Source: Calonectria ilicicola
Lineage: Eukaryota > Ascomycota > Sordariomycetes > Hypocreales > Nectriaceae
Assembly: GCA_020809705.1 (NCBI GenBank)
Contig: CP085826.1
Coordinates: 7,378,001 to 7,442,000, forward strand
Length of the DNA stretch: 64,000 bases
Direction: 5' to 3'
The position numbers were made by a program, and so were the translations under genes. Positions within the stretch are counted from its first letter, which is position 1. Each line of letters starts with the position of its first letter. This document shows positions 1 to 11,035 of the stretch, piece by piece. The notes under the pieces are model-generated. The model worked only from the letters and a program-made list of their open reading frames with translations, was not told the origin of the DNA and made no database searches.

Positions 1-201
1 ACCCATGGCCCGGCCTTTCTCCTCGAGGGCATTCGACAAATAGGCGACCTGATCATTCAGAACTTGAATGGTCCACTTGTTTCGATCGCGCATTGCCTGC
101 TGGGACTTGCGATCCCTAGCCCGTTTGCGTTGCAATTCTTGCTCGCGCAATGATGACAGCGCTGAATCATCGTCATTCTGGTTGCTGCTGCTGCTGGCCA
201 T
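1..201 (-). CDS. bZIP transcription factor, N-terminal part (runs off window)
   Basis: An open frame starts at the ATG at 201-199 and stays open for 67 codons to the window edge, so only the N-terminus is present. After a short Ser/Asn/Asp-rich leader, residues about 19-60 read as a fungal basic-leucine zipper. The basic stretch RKRARDRKSQQAMRDRNK is followed by a heptad-spaced start of a zipper (I45, L48, V52, L55, L59). The basic region has the arrangement seen in fungal bZIP proteins that often carry a C-terminal DUF3425, but that part lies outside the window. Such proteins are nuclear DNA-binding regulators. It is divergent from the next gene, with about 340 bp of shared upstream DNA, so it could be a pathway-specific regulator of the neighbouring enzyme and transporter genes. 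That role is inference. The bZIP call is secure; the target genes are unknown. Confidence 0.85.
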   Translation of the reverse strand, partial: MASSSSNQNDDDSALSSLREQELQRKRARDRKSQQAMRDRNKWTIQVLNDQVAYLSNALEEKGRAMG

Positions 202-542
202 GATGGGCAATAGACCTGAGATGCATTGAGGGTGGCGTGCAAGTGGAGGCCTGGGGAACGCGGGGTGAAATATGGGGGCTATGGGCTGTTTCTGGGGTGG
301 TGTTACAGGGCCTTGGGGATCGTTGCAGGGGCTGACAGGGGTCTCGGACCAGTGGAGTGGAGGGTCCATCATGTGGGAGGGGTCATGGAGAACGATTCCC
401 TAGGGTCACAGCAATTATTCCATGATGTAAGAGCAGCCAATTTATGTAAGGTTGGATAATATGGGTCGATTTCGAATAAAAACGGTTTGATCTATTTTGA
501 TTGAAATCACCGCTGATTTAGGCCTTACGACAAATTCCCGTC
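202..542. promoter_or_regulatory. divergent intergenic region between bZIP and CMD-like genes
   Basis: These 341 bp separate two divergently read genes and must hold both promoters. At about 444-452 there is TTATGTAAG, which resembles palindromic bZIP sites of the TTAYGTAA type. A short open frame at 226-459 has no recognisable protein signature and is not called as a gene. No TATA box stands out. Confidence 0.4.
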
Positions 543-1376
543 ATGATGATGGATGCACAAGCCCAACAATACATTGCGTCCTTGCACGACCAATCGATCG
601 GGACAGCTTTGGAGGACACCTGGTATTGTATTTCTGTGTGCCTCACAGGAATCTTTTTTTTTAATTCTCGCTAATGAATTATCAGGCTTGTTCTTTTGCG
701 GCTAGCAACAAAGGCCAATATGTTGCCGATGTTTTCACCGAAGCAATCAGAACAAGGCAAGAGGATTATGCGTACCACAGGCATGTCTTGAAAAGAATAA
801 AAGGTATACTTTGGAGCGATCTTTCAATATCGTAGTTTCTTTTATTGACAAATTCCAGAGGGGCTATTGAAAACTGGCATCATATATGGCATCCCTCGTC
901 TCATCAACGCATTCAGAGCCATCGTTCGAGTGCTTCCATCCCCGGAATCCATCGAAGTCTCATCCATCCGGAACCATATCACTACCCCGAGCGAAACGGA
1001 CGAAAGAGGTATTGAATACATGCGCAACATCTTTCGAGCCGATCTGGACCCTTTTCTCGGCTCTATGGACACGCATTGGCCTGACCTCCGCACACTTGTT
1101 GTCACCTATATTTATGGCTACTATCAATCCGACACCTCTGTCCTCGATGCTGTGACCACGTCACAGTTGAATATTGCTACGTTGGTTCCCATGGATGTTC
1201 CAGCTGAAGTAGCCTGGCATATGAGAGGTCTCGTAAGAAACGGTGGGACAGAGGAGCAACTCAAGGTAGCCTACTCCATCGCCTTAGAAACATGTAAAAT
1301 ATGCAATGTTCAGCTCAAAAATGAGATGCCACAGGCGCAAGATGTCATTAATGAAGAGCGCTTAATAGTAGATTAG
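543..1376 (+). CDS. carboxymuconolactone decarboxylase-like (AhpD-fold) protein
   Basis: Three exons (543-635, 686-803, 859-1376) join in phase to give 242 residues. Intron 1 (636-685) has a GTGTGC donor and a GCTAAT branch point; intron 2 (804-858) has a GTATAC donor. The assembled protein reads WYCISACSFAASNKG across junction 1 and KRIKEGLLKTGIIYGIPRLINAF across junction 2. This helix-rich pattern, and the later WHMRGLVRNGGTEEQLK, is typical of fungal CMD/AhpD-like proteins. The classical CxxC redox pair is not visible, so a peroxidase function is doubtful; many fungal members are of unknown activity, and some act in secondary metabolism. Three consecutive ATG codons start the frame and I chose the first. 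It is divergent from the bZIP gene. Family assignment is good; the substrate is unknown. Confidence 0.75.
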
Positions 1377-1595
1377 AAATTCAGTCGTTTGGACGGCTCC
1401 GTTCTTGGATCGCTCTTGTAGGGTAGCTCGTACTCCAACTCATCGAGTGTATTTTTTTAAGAAAAGAATTCAACTATTTAGCATGATGAATCACTTTCTA
1501 ATTATTGCACTTAATTTATAATAAAATAAATTTTAAAATATTTCTGTAGTCGAAATCCAACTTCATGCCATGCGAGGACTTAGCTCCAGTTGTGT

Positions 1596-3502
1596 CTAAG
1601 ATGTAGTTTCAGAAGTCTCATTCTCCAACTTGGCAGCCACATTATTGGATCTCTGTGTTTTGTCAATAGATTTAACACTCAACGCAGCCATTATAGCCAC
1701 ACACCCAAACGCTATCGCTACTAGGTACACCATTCGGTAGGATTTTGAGTTGGACAAAAGGACGGCTTGTTGGACTGCGGCGGTAGTCGAATTGGTAATG
1801 CCAACAACTGCGCTGTAAGCAGCAGGCGTATTGACCTTGGCTGCAGCAAGTAAGGATGCAAATGTCCCATTGTAGTCAGTCTTTTCTGCTGCAGCCCGGA
1901 CTTGACCTGGCAGTAGTTTGTCAAATTCGCTTGTCTGGATGGACGTATAAATGGCTGTTGCGACCGCACCACCGATCAACCGAAAAGTGCTGATGAGCCC
2001 CACTCCAATTCCAATATCGCTCTGATCAGTGAGGTGAAGGGATACCATGCCAAATGACAAAGGAGACGGGGGCAAGTTCACCGAAGCTACCGCGATGACG
2101 GTTCCGATTGCTTGAGCTTTGTCCTTGAGTCCCACTGAGGCCAAGGACCCCACCAATGCTGTCTGGATTACGATGCAACCGACGAGCTGCCATTTCTCAT
2201 ACTTGATCCACGGCATTAGGCCAACGCAATACCATCCCGCAACGATGGTTCCGAAACTAACCATTGTTGCGTATACCCCGCGTATGATTGGTTTGTCTGC
2301 AGGAACCCACAACAATCCAGACTGCCTTGGCCAGATCACATTCATACTGTAGTACAGCATTCCGGCCACAAAACAGACAACAAGGAAGGCAGTGAATCGT
2401 CTCCATTCCTTAAATAGATGCGGCGGGAGGATTGGGTAAGCGAGGGGTGCATACACTTCCCAAAAGCCCAATGCAATTAAGCAAGCAAACCCAACGACTA
2501 GTGGAGCAATGACCCATGCACTGTTCCATGGATAGATACCGTTGCCCCAATTGAGCCCTAGAAGTAGTAACAAGCATCCTGCAGAGAAGAGTATCAGACC
2601 GATGTAGTCAATCTCTTTTATGAGCTGCCACTTGGTTTTGTGGTCATCTGCATGCTTGCGGGAAAATGAGGGCGGGTAGTAAAAGAAATAGAGCATGATG
2701 GCGGTCAAGCACTCAAACGCGAAGCACCACCAATAACACGCTCTCCAACCAATTTTGGTGTAGGCGATGAAGACGTAGCCTATAAGCGGCGAAAAGGAAC
2801 TGATGTGGTTGGCGAGAATCATGATGCCTACAAGAATTAGCAGGGCGATTAATGAAGCGTGTTTAGACAGAATTTACCAAGAGTTTGGAATCGCAGCCTG
2901 TTTGGGACCAGTTCTTGGGCGCAGGCAAAACACATTTCTTGAAATCCTCCCCCGATACCAAAAATGATTCCGCTTATAATCATTTGCGTGATTGATTGTC
3001 CGGTAGCTCCGACCAAAGCTCCGACCGCAGCGGCGACAGCTCCAAACAGTAGGAAATGTCTACGGCCAGCAATATCTGAAAGCCGGCCGCCTACGGTGAC
3101 AATAATGGCAGCGCCTAAATTCCATCTGCATAGAGGTTAGAATGTGCAGCGATTGGTCTAGAATATTCTGAAAGAAGGATTGCAATGCAACTCACGTAAT
3201 TGCTATCCACGGATATCTTGCATCGGGTCCGAGATCAGCGTTGATGTAGGTCAACACTGTTGCTGGCCTAGAATTGCATCTTAGTAATGGCTCAATTAGG
3301 GACGGAGTACAACTCACATGACCAAGGTGAACAAGTATGATTCATACATAAGAATCAATGACAAAACTGCCAGCTTTGTCTTTAGGGTAACCTTTTCGTC
3401 GCCATCTGCCTCCACTTCGGTATGCTTTTCTGGGTCTGAGGTGGTAATCTCATGGTGTTCAACCTGCTGGGCTAAGCCAGGCTTATCCAGATCTGCATTC
3501 AT
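1596..3502 (-). CDS. MFS transporter, TRI12/fungal efflux-pump type
   Basis: Four exons (3502-3318, 3267-3196, 3125-2878, 2827-1596) join in phase to give 578 residues. The introns have GTGAGT, GTGAGT and GTAAAT donors, and the second has a TCTAAC branch point. The start is the ATG at 3502; the frame continues upstream without an ATG to a stop at about 3592. After a charged cytoplasmic leader of about 45 residues, multiple hydrophobic segments follow. They include VMPATVLTYINADLGPDARY, the GGRLSDIAGRRHF loop (MFS motif A region) and FGIGGGFQEMCFACAQELVP. This arrangement is typical of the 14-helix TRI12-like family of fungal exporters (trichothecene and siderophore transporters are named members). 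It is a plasma-membrane proton antiporter by family; the cargo is unknown. It is divergent from the adenylate-forming enzyme at 4188, and co-regulation or product export is inferred only. Confidence 0.85.
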
Positions 3503-4187
3503 CCTGCGGTTTTGAAGCTTTGGAATTTTATCCTCAGCTAGGTTTTCCAACGTGGAAGATGCTTGTTCTGCCCAGAAAGGTTTTCTGGATTAGGATTGTG
3601 CTCATCCTCCACCGCGCGTTGCAGTTCATCAGGACAGCCAATAATAAATATTGACCAGGTTCCATCAACATGTTGCATATAATCCACATCGATTGCCACA
3701 CAAATGCCCCAACACTTCAGCGCATTTCTCATTGTTGCCTAGCTTCTGAGAACCTCGCGTCGGACTCTATCTTACTTCCGTGTGGGTGTGGAGCGATCTG
3801 GAACTCGTTACCCTGGTGCGGGGCGATGCTGACAAGGGAGACACTTTTTTCCCGAGAGTCTATCTTGCATTGCGGGGAAGCATTGGGGCGACCCGATGAA
3901 TCATTAGATCCAAGGGTTGCCTTGACGGCTGACTTGATTCCTCTAGTCAAAGTAATCCGCCTGGGGTCTTAGTGATCATCTTTGTTAGTCTGCCTAGGAT
4001 TGAATGACTCTGTTAGGAGATGCAGGCGCCGTGAAACAAAGTAGCTACTAGACACTCCAATACACGTTTAGATAGTACCTCTTCTTTTACTTCAAGATCT
4101 TCTAGGTTGCAATTTTCTTTTTTAAAAAATTCTTCTCACATCATTGGTCCGTTTGTAAACCCGAGTGATCCCACATTAATCAGCACC
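3503..4187. promoter_or_regulatory. divergent intergenic region between MFS and ligase genes
   Basis: These 685 bp lie between two divergent genes. The minus strand carries a 64-codon ATG-initiated frame (3732-3538) and an overlapping upstream frame without an ATG (to about 3950). Neither shows a recognisable domain, and they may be 5' UTR of the transporter or a relic. Otherwise I see only promoter-type DNA, with an AT-rich stretch just before the ligase start. Confidence 0.4.
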
Positions 4188-5948
4188 ATGGCATCACAAC
4201 GAATCTACGAATCTCCATACCCTATGCCAAGTGTTCCAGTGAATCTAAGTGTATCCCAATTTCTGTTACAGAGCAATCCGGATGATGCGCATGCATCCAA
4301 TGTTATCCTAGCAGATTTTGAGAACCCAAAACATGAACTCACCTACGGTGGATTACGCGAAAACGCGTCGCGAGACGCAGCAATATTACGCGAGGACTAC
4401 AGTATTAAAGATGGAGACGTAGTATGTATTTATGCACACAACTCTGTGGACTGGGCTTCGTTGGCGCATGCCGTTCTATGGGCTGGGGGGTGCTTTTGGT
4501 AAGTTGTTGCTTTTACCGTACATGGCCATCATTAGCTAATGGGACCAGTGGCATCAATCCACTGGCAACAAGTTTTGAACTTGAACACTATCTCAAGGTG
4601 GCGGCTCCGAAAATAATTGGAGTGGAAAATGGGTTGGTGCAAAATGTGTTGGATGCAATCAGGCAGCTTGGCATCGCTCCGACAATCCTAGTTATGAATG
4701 CCACGGCGGACGACGCGTCCACGGGCTATAAATCTGTAAGTGAAGACCGGATGTAGCCTGAACTTCAAGATCTAACTTGGCCAGTATCCGAGCGATTTCC
4801 ATAGAAACAAGACAACCTTGGTGAAACCATTTGATTTAACCTCCAAGGACAATCGACAGCAGCCAGCGGGCATGTGCTTTAGCTCAGGCACTTCGGGCAA
4901 ACCCAAAGGCGTTGTATTTTCCCATCACAACCTGATTGCCCAAATGTTGTCAATACGGGCCACCAATCCATTTTTGCACAATGGTCACATGCGAGAAGTA
5001 TTTTTCCCATCATTTTCCCACATCTACGGCATCGTCTCTGCGCTGTTGGTGCCAGCGTGGGTGGGGTCATATGCTCAAGCTATGAAGAAGTTTGACTATG
5101 CGAAATATCTGGCAAGATGTTCAGATATTGGAGCTACCGTGCTGAGGATTGTGCCTTCTGTCGCAGTGCGGATGGTAAAGGATGCTGATGTCATGCGCCT
5201 GGATTTTGGATCGGTCAAGGGTTTCATGTGCTCTGGCGCCACTTTGTCGGAGGATGTCGTTCGGGATCTGAGGAAGTTAATGCCAGAAGGTGCGGGTGTC
5301 CTTAACGGATACGGAATGAGCGAGGGTACTGTGACACTTTTGAGAGAAATGCGAAAGGATAAGAGTGCTAGTGTTGGGCGCCTTGCTGCGGGCGTGTCCG
5401 TTCGCATTGTGGATGACAATTATAACGATGTCGAGCCTGGTAAGGATGGCGAGTGCTTGATCAGAGGCCCCACAGTGTTCATGGAATACAAGGGAAACGC
5501 CAAAGAAACACAGAAGGCGAAAAAAGACGGGTGGCTGCGTTCTGGAGATGTGGTGCGCGTGGACGAAGATGGATTCTTTTACCTCACGGGTCGCAAGAAG
5601 GAACTCATCAAGTTCAAAGGAAACCAAATCGCCCCCGCAGAGATTGAAGCAGTTCTTTTGCTGCACCCTCAGGTGTCAGATGCAGGCGTTTGTGGTGTGC
5701 ATGACAAACATCTGGACACTGAGATTTCCGTTGGCTTTGTTACGCTCACTGGTGTTCCGGAGGAAAAGCACGACGACGCGCTTGAGGAGATTAAAAACTT
5801 TGTCAATGCCAGGGTTGCTACGTACAAGAGGTTTCGCGAGAGGTTATTCCACATGGAAGCACTTCCCAAGAATGCGTCTGGGAAATTACTACGAAGGCAT
5901 CTGGTTGCAAGGGCCACAAAGCTGCGCAGTCGAAGGCAAAGATTATGA
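4188..5948 (+). CDS. AMP-dependent ligase (4-coumarate-CoA ligase-like)
   Basis: Three exons (4188-4498, 4549-4735, 4785-5948) join to give 553 residues. The ATG at 4188 sits in a good CACCATGG context. Adenylate-forming superfamily motifs are in order: the P-loop-like SSGTSGKPKG near residue 199, NGYGMSEGT near 339, SGDVVRVDEDG near 418, GRKKELIKFKGNQIAPAEIE near 434, and the C-terminal PKNASGK near 526 whose lysine is the family's catalytic residue. Length and motif spacing match acyl/aryl-CoA synthetases of the 4CL/luciferase branch, which activate a carboxylate with ATP and transfer it to CoA. The C-terminus ends QRL, which is not a canonical peroxisomal SKL signal. The substrate cannot be told from sequence. 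It neighbours an efflux-type transporter, a CMD-like protein and a bZIP gene, compatible with a small metabolite cluster. Confidence 0.9.
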
Positions 5949-6549
5949 GCAGCTAGAGCTTTGAGGAGCAACGGGATAGCTAAAAGGAATAAGAGTTGTC
6001 CTGCGCGCACGTACATTTCGCTAGGCGCATGCATAAAGTACTTGAATTCAATACCAAGATAAAAAAAAAAAAAATAAATAAATAAATAAATAATTTGATA
6101 TATATTTCTAAACTTATTTGTTATAAAATAAATTAGGGCTTTAGTATTTTCTTTGGACTGTCTTGGGATTTTCTAGAAAAGCCCAGGCTAAATGGTTTGA
6201 TGTGTGCACCTAGCAAAATGTATGTATGCGCGCAGCAAGACTCAAGAATAATTGGTCTATGAGAAGAATATGATATCAAGATGAAAATTCTCTCTGTTCA
6301 CGCCCCGAATCATGGTGAAGGACGGGTGACTGCCTTTGCTCTCGTTTGCTGCGTGCACCTGCCAGGCACCTGCCCTTAGCACTTGACTGCAGCATTACTC
6401 ACGGACGACTTTTTCTTCCTACGCTGCAACAATTTCTTCTTTTCTCTGCTCACCAAAGCCGCCGTGGAAAATCTAGGACCGAAGGGCCCGGTGAAGCAAC
6501 ATTTGTGTCTCAGACCTGGTGCCTTATACACAGCGACGCACAGCACGAC
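5949..6549. other. intergenic; poly(A)/(AAAT)n tract at 6060-6094
   Basis: This is the downstream region of the ligase gene and the upstream region of the next gene. A run of A followed by AAAT repeats occupies about 6060-6094 and is followed by generally AT-rich DNA to about 6170. Two open frames starting near 6346 and 6383 have no protein-like features apart from running into the next gene. Confidence 0.5.
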
Positions 6550-7650
6550 ATGTCAACCCAAGGCTTTGGGACCCAGGTGAGCAAGACCTCGTTTGAACCT
6601 GAACGAGATTTTAACGAACCTCATCAGGGCGCGGAAACTCCCGCCTACCGCCCCGGATCGAAGGCGTACAATTGATGGAATCGAGACAAAGCCCTCAAAT
6701 TGTTGCGCGACGAATTCGACTACCATGGGCTCGCCGAAGTAGTCCACAATGTCGAAGTGGGAATTGCCGAAACTTCTCCTCTGGGCCAGCTCTACCGAGA
6801 TACGAAGCGAGAAATTATCGCTTACTTTCACGAGTTCGACAGGCAACTTGTCAGTCATGCTGCTAGCGGAAAGGGTCCAAAGAGAGCCCCGAAACAAAAT
6901 AAGGTTGGCATCATTAAGGAATGCAAAGCTGCTCTCAAAGATGCTGCTGCACCTCTTGGTCATCGGCCAATGGAATTGCCCCCAAAGAGCCACATCCTGG
7001 CATGTCGCTTCGTAAGCAACAACGGTCGGTTGAATGCTCCAATGGTTGGGCTCCTTATGGAACTCGGCAGATGCGACCTGGCTCAAATTCCAGACTCCCA
7101 TCAAAGCAGCATCAACCAGAATGAGACGACACCCGCTGGCCCCTTTATTTCATCCGCCATTGGTTCTGATTGCACCCAAAAATTACAATCGGAAACCCTG
7201 GCGTTGAGCGAGCCAACCTTCTGCGAGCAACAGGATACCGCTAGCCAAACTGACGAGGCTTCTGAGGTCGTGACGGACACTATGGCCACAAACAATGAGG
7301 GACTTATCGAGAGGTTTGCTGAAAGGCTTGCTCCCATGATCAGAGATGTTAGAAGGCTTGTTGAAAAAGTTGACAAACTCGAAAGGATGATAGAGAGGCT
7401 CAGCCCGAACTCATCGTCGTCAGAATCGGCACTCAAAGACCCCGAAGACCTACTCACTTCGGTTAGAGAGGCACAGGTGTTTTCTACAGCTGAATTTGAA
7501 ATCCCATCATCCAGCCTGAATCGTGAAACGAAACGCGTATCTTCTTACTCAGCAATAATGCTCACCGGTCAGCATGAAACACCACAAGACAAGAAGCCTA
7601 GAATTGAGCCTGAAAATACAGCATGGATACAACCAAACTACATGGACTGA
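6550..7650 (+). pseudogene. coiled-coil hypothetical protein with an in-frame TGA
   Basis: A single frame from the ATG at 6550 to a stop at 7650 (367 codons) is interrupted by TGA at 6673-6675. On both sides the peptide looks continuous: AYRPGSKAYN, stop, WNRDKALKLLRDEFDYHG. A possible 51-bp intron (6577-6627, GTGAGC...CAG) is a multiple of three and does not remove the stop, and I found no in-phase acceptor that does. The region after the stop reads as an ordinary globular segment (HNVEVGIAETSPLGQLYRDTKREIIAYFHEF), then a Ser/Thr-rich linker, then a heptad-rich amphipathic helix near LIERFAERLAPMIRDVRRLVEKVDKLERMIERL. I do not recognise the family. Either the gene is disrupted here, a further exon structure is missed, or the base call is wrong. 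No ATG follows the stop until about residue 145 of the frame. Confidence 0.5.
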
Positions 7651-8431
7651 GCGCAAAAAGATCATATCTAGTGAATCTTGTTCGATGAATTATTAAAATG
7701 ATGGTCGAGGTTGGCATCATGCTCACCTTGGCGATCGTCTTCATCAAATTCTACACATTCGAGCCCTAGACTGGTGGTTCTTCGTCACATTTGGAGTGTT
7801 ATTATTTGCGAAAGGTGGACTGTAATATTTTAAGGACAATAAAGGTTATTCAGTCCTCCAGGTTGTTAGTTAGACTGGGATTGAGTTGACGGAGAGTGGT
7901 TAGATGGAATTGGACCTTTTCATTAGGGATGTTCATTAAAATAATGATCCAGGTCCTGTGGAGATCGCTTTGTGTAATGGTATTATATTCAAGTTTTCAA
8001 CAATGGAAGATGTCGGGAGATTAAATTACAGATTTCTAGGACCCGATACGATCTACTAAAGCGACTTGAACCGTCTGGACAAGCATGTCCCATCAAGTCG
8101 GCGTTTTCAGTATTAGTTTCGAGACAATGTAACATGATGAATGAGTTTATGGTAAATTATAATTTATTGTCTAGCATTTCATTCTCTTCAGCGCTTTCTT
8201 CTTTTTACCCTTGAGCCTAGAAAAGCTTCCATTACGTCTTCTCACAAGAAAAAATGCGGCATGCCAACACGAGAATACATTCCCCCGTAAGCAGTGTAAG
8301 CAATATAGATGTGTGGATTGTTTTGCCTTTCAAGTGTTGAGTATTTCCCCTAATATGGTGTCGAATATTTATTGGATGGTGACCTATGGCAGAGCTTTGG
8401 CGGGTTCGGAGCCCACATTTTTGTATCCAGG
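7651..8431. other. intergenic, no gene seen
   Basis: This AT-leaning DNA follows the coiled-coil gene. A short frame at 8211-8444 lacks an ATG start and any recognisable feature. I see no RNA gene or repeat. Confidence 0.4.
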
Positions 8432-8707
8432 ATGGCTACGATAACATTGACCGGGTGGTTTTTGCTTCTGAATATTAGTGTTTTTGTGCTTTTTGGGAGA
8501 CGGAACTACGTACTCGGTCAGACACAAGCTCAACCCTGCCTGTATCCCATCCAACACCCTGACTTGGACACCGTTAGCATGGAATTGCATCGCATACTAA
8601 GACTCTCAATTTACCTTTCATGGTTGTACTGCTCCATAGTTGTGCTAATTTACTTAGTAACGTCGCTGTATAGAAATCACAGGTCTCTAACGTACTGGAT
8701 ATCGTAA
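8432..8707 (+). CDS. small predicted membrane protein (91 residues)
   Basis: An ATG-initiated frame of 91 residues contains two hydrophobic stretches that could be membrane helices: about residues 5-20 (LTGWFLLLNISVFVLF) and about 60-80 (LSIYLSWLYCSIVVLIYLVT). They are separated by a polar loop rich in Gln, Pro and His. No family is recognised. The frame extends upstream without an ATG, so an upstream exon joined near the CCAG at 8427-8430 is possible. It is convergent with the secreted-protein gene that ends at 8799. It could equally be a chance ORF in AT-rich DNA; only expression data would decide. Confidence 0.3.
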   Translation: MATITLTGWFLLLNISVFVLFGRRNYVLGQTQAQPCLYPIQHPDLDTVSMELHRILRLSIYLSWLYCSIVVLIYLVTSLYRNHRSLTYWIS

Positions 8708-8798
8708 TTTGAACAAGACAATTCGTGTACGTCCGGATCGCCAGGGAAACTGCCCAATCGGATCCAATTAATGTACGATAACGACATCTAGGCCAATA

Positions 8799-10529
8799 TT
8801 AATTAACGACCAACATACTCGCTTTAGATATGCTCACTTCTGGTAATTCAAGATTAAGATTGTAGAGGCTATTGAGGAAGGAGAAATCCAGCTTCAATCC
8901 AAATGTGAGATAATGCATTATCAAGAATTGGGTGCCAATTTGACCATCTCCGTAGAGAATGTTAGTACTTGGGAGAGTAATTTTGTTGATACGTCTGGCA
9001 CTTTCGGTTGTCTTGGCAATTGGTGGGAAAACGGCCTTGTGGGCTCCCAGATCGCTGATGACTTGAGCCTTTAAAATCCCCATGATAGTAGCAGGGCCAT
9101 TCAGAAAGGCATCCTCGTCAATTGTATTTGCGCTGGAAAGACTGTAGCTGTGTCCATGATAGGGATTAAAATCAATCCATCCGTTAGAGCTCCCTACCCT
9201 TTTTGAGTGGCCAGACCGAGTGAAGGGACCTTTGCCACCTGATATGGGTCTGTTAATATCTGTCAAGTCGTAGTTCCCAATTCCGCCAACGGTGTAAGTG
9301 AGGTTTGTTTTCCCATCGATGGCTAGAGATCCGTTTGCCTCTTTTAGAGTAAAGGAGTCACTGCCAAGAGTCGCCTAACAAAATAAAGTTGGTTACCACA
9401 CGATACAGAGCAGGCCCTTACTTGTTTGTTTCGCTTACTAGCATGGAGAAGGAATAATGGAATTTTGCTTCCAAGTCACCTTCAATGGTGGCCCAGATAT
9501 TGCGGCCCTTTGGCAGACAGTCTTTACAATTTAATAATGTGACACCTAAATCCTCTTTCAGACAAATTGTATCGTTGTGGGTAAAATGGATGGGCTCGAA
9601 AGTGTCGGAAGTTGACTTCCAGCTCAAAACAGGTGCGATGTATTGGGATTCAACACTGCGCGAGTCGGCGCTGTCCGATTCCGGGTTTTCCCGCCAAAAT
9701 TGGATTCGCATCGATGTGTTGTGGGCATCTTTTCTCAGAGCACCAAAGTTGAAATCGAACGAAAGGTCGAAAACTTCTGAGCTTTGGCACAGCCAGTCTT
9801 GCCGACTAGGCGGCACTTGTTGATCTGCGTCGCATTAGCGGTGAGACAAATGTCGCGATAATCACCAACCTACTTTGAGATCTGGTAATCGAGATTGCTC
9901 TTGCATACATATTCGGGGCGCACTATCATCGTTAACTTTGATCAAAATTGGATCATGACACTCACATCATCTGGCATCTCAACAATTGTTCCCTCGGCGC
10001 CAAGTTCCATGATACGGAAGCATTCTTTTACATTTTTGTACAAGCAGACTATTCTCACGGTGCGCACCCTATCGTAGGGCCCGTCGAGGACATCCGAGGG
10101 ACAGTCGAGGATCTTTGGGGGCTGGGTGTTCCATCGTTGCCGAAACGAAACAGCTGCATGCGAATCACCGGTAACCTTCAAGTAAGCCCTCGGCATGTCG
10201 CTCTCGTCTCGGTAATGTGGATAGCTGCCCAAATCGACTCGGCCATACTTAGGAACATAAATTTCTGATGTGTTCCTTTCGGGTGGAAATAAATGCTCGA
10301 GGTATTCAAGTGCGACGCCGCATTTAGAGTCTAGACCAGCGCGTTGACTGTGCTCAGTTGTAGCATCACAAACGGGATTCAGAAATTGAAACGGTCTACT
10401 CCTCCGCCAATCATCGGGTTCGCAGCAGCGAATAGCTTGAGATCTCTCATCCCACCTGACAGTCCTGGCCGCGTGGCAAACCCCGGCGAGTGTGCTGAAA
10501 CCGAAAACCAATTTCTGGATTTTCATCAT
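8799..10529 (-). CDS. secreted protein resembling the C-terminal part of subgroup-C (killer-toxin-like) chitinases
   Basis: Four exons (10529-9966, 9922-9874, 9824-9439, 9374-8799) join in phase to give 524 residues. All three introns have GT...AG borders. Residues 1-21 form a signal peptide ending in CHA. Across the first junction the protein reads RTVRIVCLYKN...CFRIMELGAEGTIVEMPDDCAPNMYARAIS, followed by SEVFDLSFDFNFGALRKDAHNTSMRI. From memory of the family, this succession occurs downstream of the GH18 domain in fungal ChiC-type, zymocin-like chitinases and related secreted proteins. No GH18 catalytic DxxDxDxE motif, LysM or chitin-binding domain is present. The protein is therefore either a stand-alone tail module or a remnant of a larger gene. 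It is likely extracellular or cell-wall located; the function is unknown. The 43-bp first intron is short but gives a perfect in-phase join. Confidence 0.65.
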
Positions 10530-11035
10530 GCACACTCAATAATTTATGCGGCTTACCTGTGGTAGGTGATAGACTGAGTGTTGATGGAAGAGAAGCGGTG
10601 GAGTTGAAAGGCTCTTTGTGAGCAGATGTCTTTTCTAGTCTTTGCTAAACACGTTGCCATCCGCGCTCTTCTTAGCGGCTCTCTTATGGGTCCGCTTAGC
10701 ATCGATGTGATTTTCTGAGCCGTCTGACTGGTCGAGGAGCGAGTTTGTTGGTCCGCATCAGAGTCTAGTCCAGGCAACCCACCCAACAGGGGGGCTGGAC
10801 CTAAAAGAGGGTGGGTGCTTCGCTCCCAACAACACTTCTTCTTAGCCCGGAGAAAACAATAAATAATTGCTTTTTTAATTTTATTTGATGGAAAATTCTA
10901 TCTTGGGCTAAATTCCAGAGACTATCTCATCTTGGATGCGTGATTGAGGCGGCGATTCTGATGCTAATGTGGGGGTCAACAACACCCTGAGAAGCGATAC
11001 TTATCTTCCCTTTTTGCACTTGAAAAGCTACCTAT
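10530..11035. other. upstream region of the secreted-protein gene, ending at the element insertion site
   Basis: This GC-normal DNA holds the promoter of the preceding minus-strand gene. A 77-codon minus-strand frame (10786-10553) lacks an ATG start and protein features and is not called. The last 11 bp, AAGCTACCTAT (11025-11035), are repeated at 34445-34455 and look like a target-site duplication flanking the whole AT-rich block. Confidence 0.6.

Noticed and set aside
3538..3950. Two overlapping minus-strand frames (64 and 73 codons) upstream of the MFS gene
   Set aside because: The upstream frame has no ATG, neither has a recognisable domain, and joining them needs an arbitrary frame change. 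They are treated as 5' UTR or relic.
8211..8444. 77-codon plus-strand frame
   Set aside because: It has no ATG start and no protein features; its end overlaps the small membrane ORF in another frame.
10553..10786. Minus-strand frame ending in a CAG|GTAAGC donor just before the secreted-protein ATG
   Set aside because: It has no ATG, and splicing would need a 42-bp intron that deletes the start codon and signal peptide. More likely a 5' leader.
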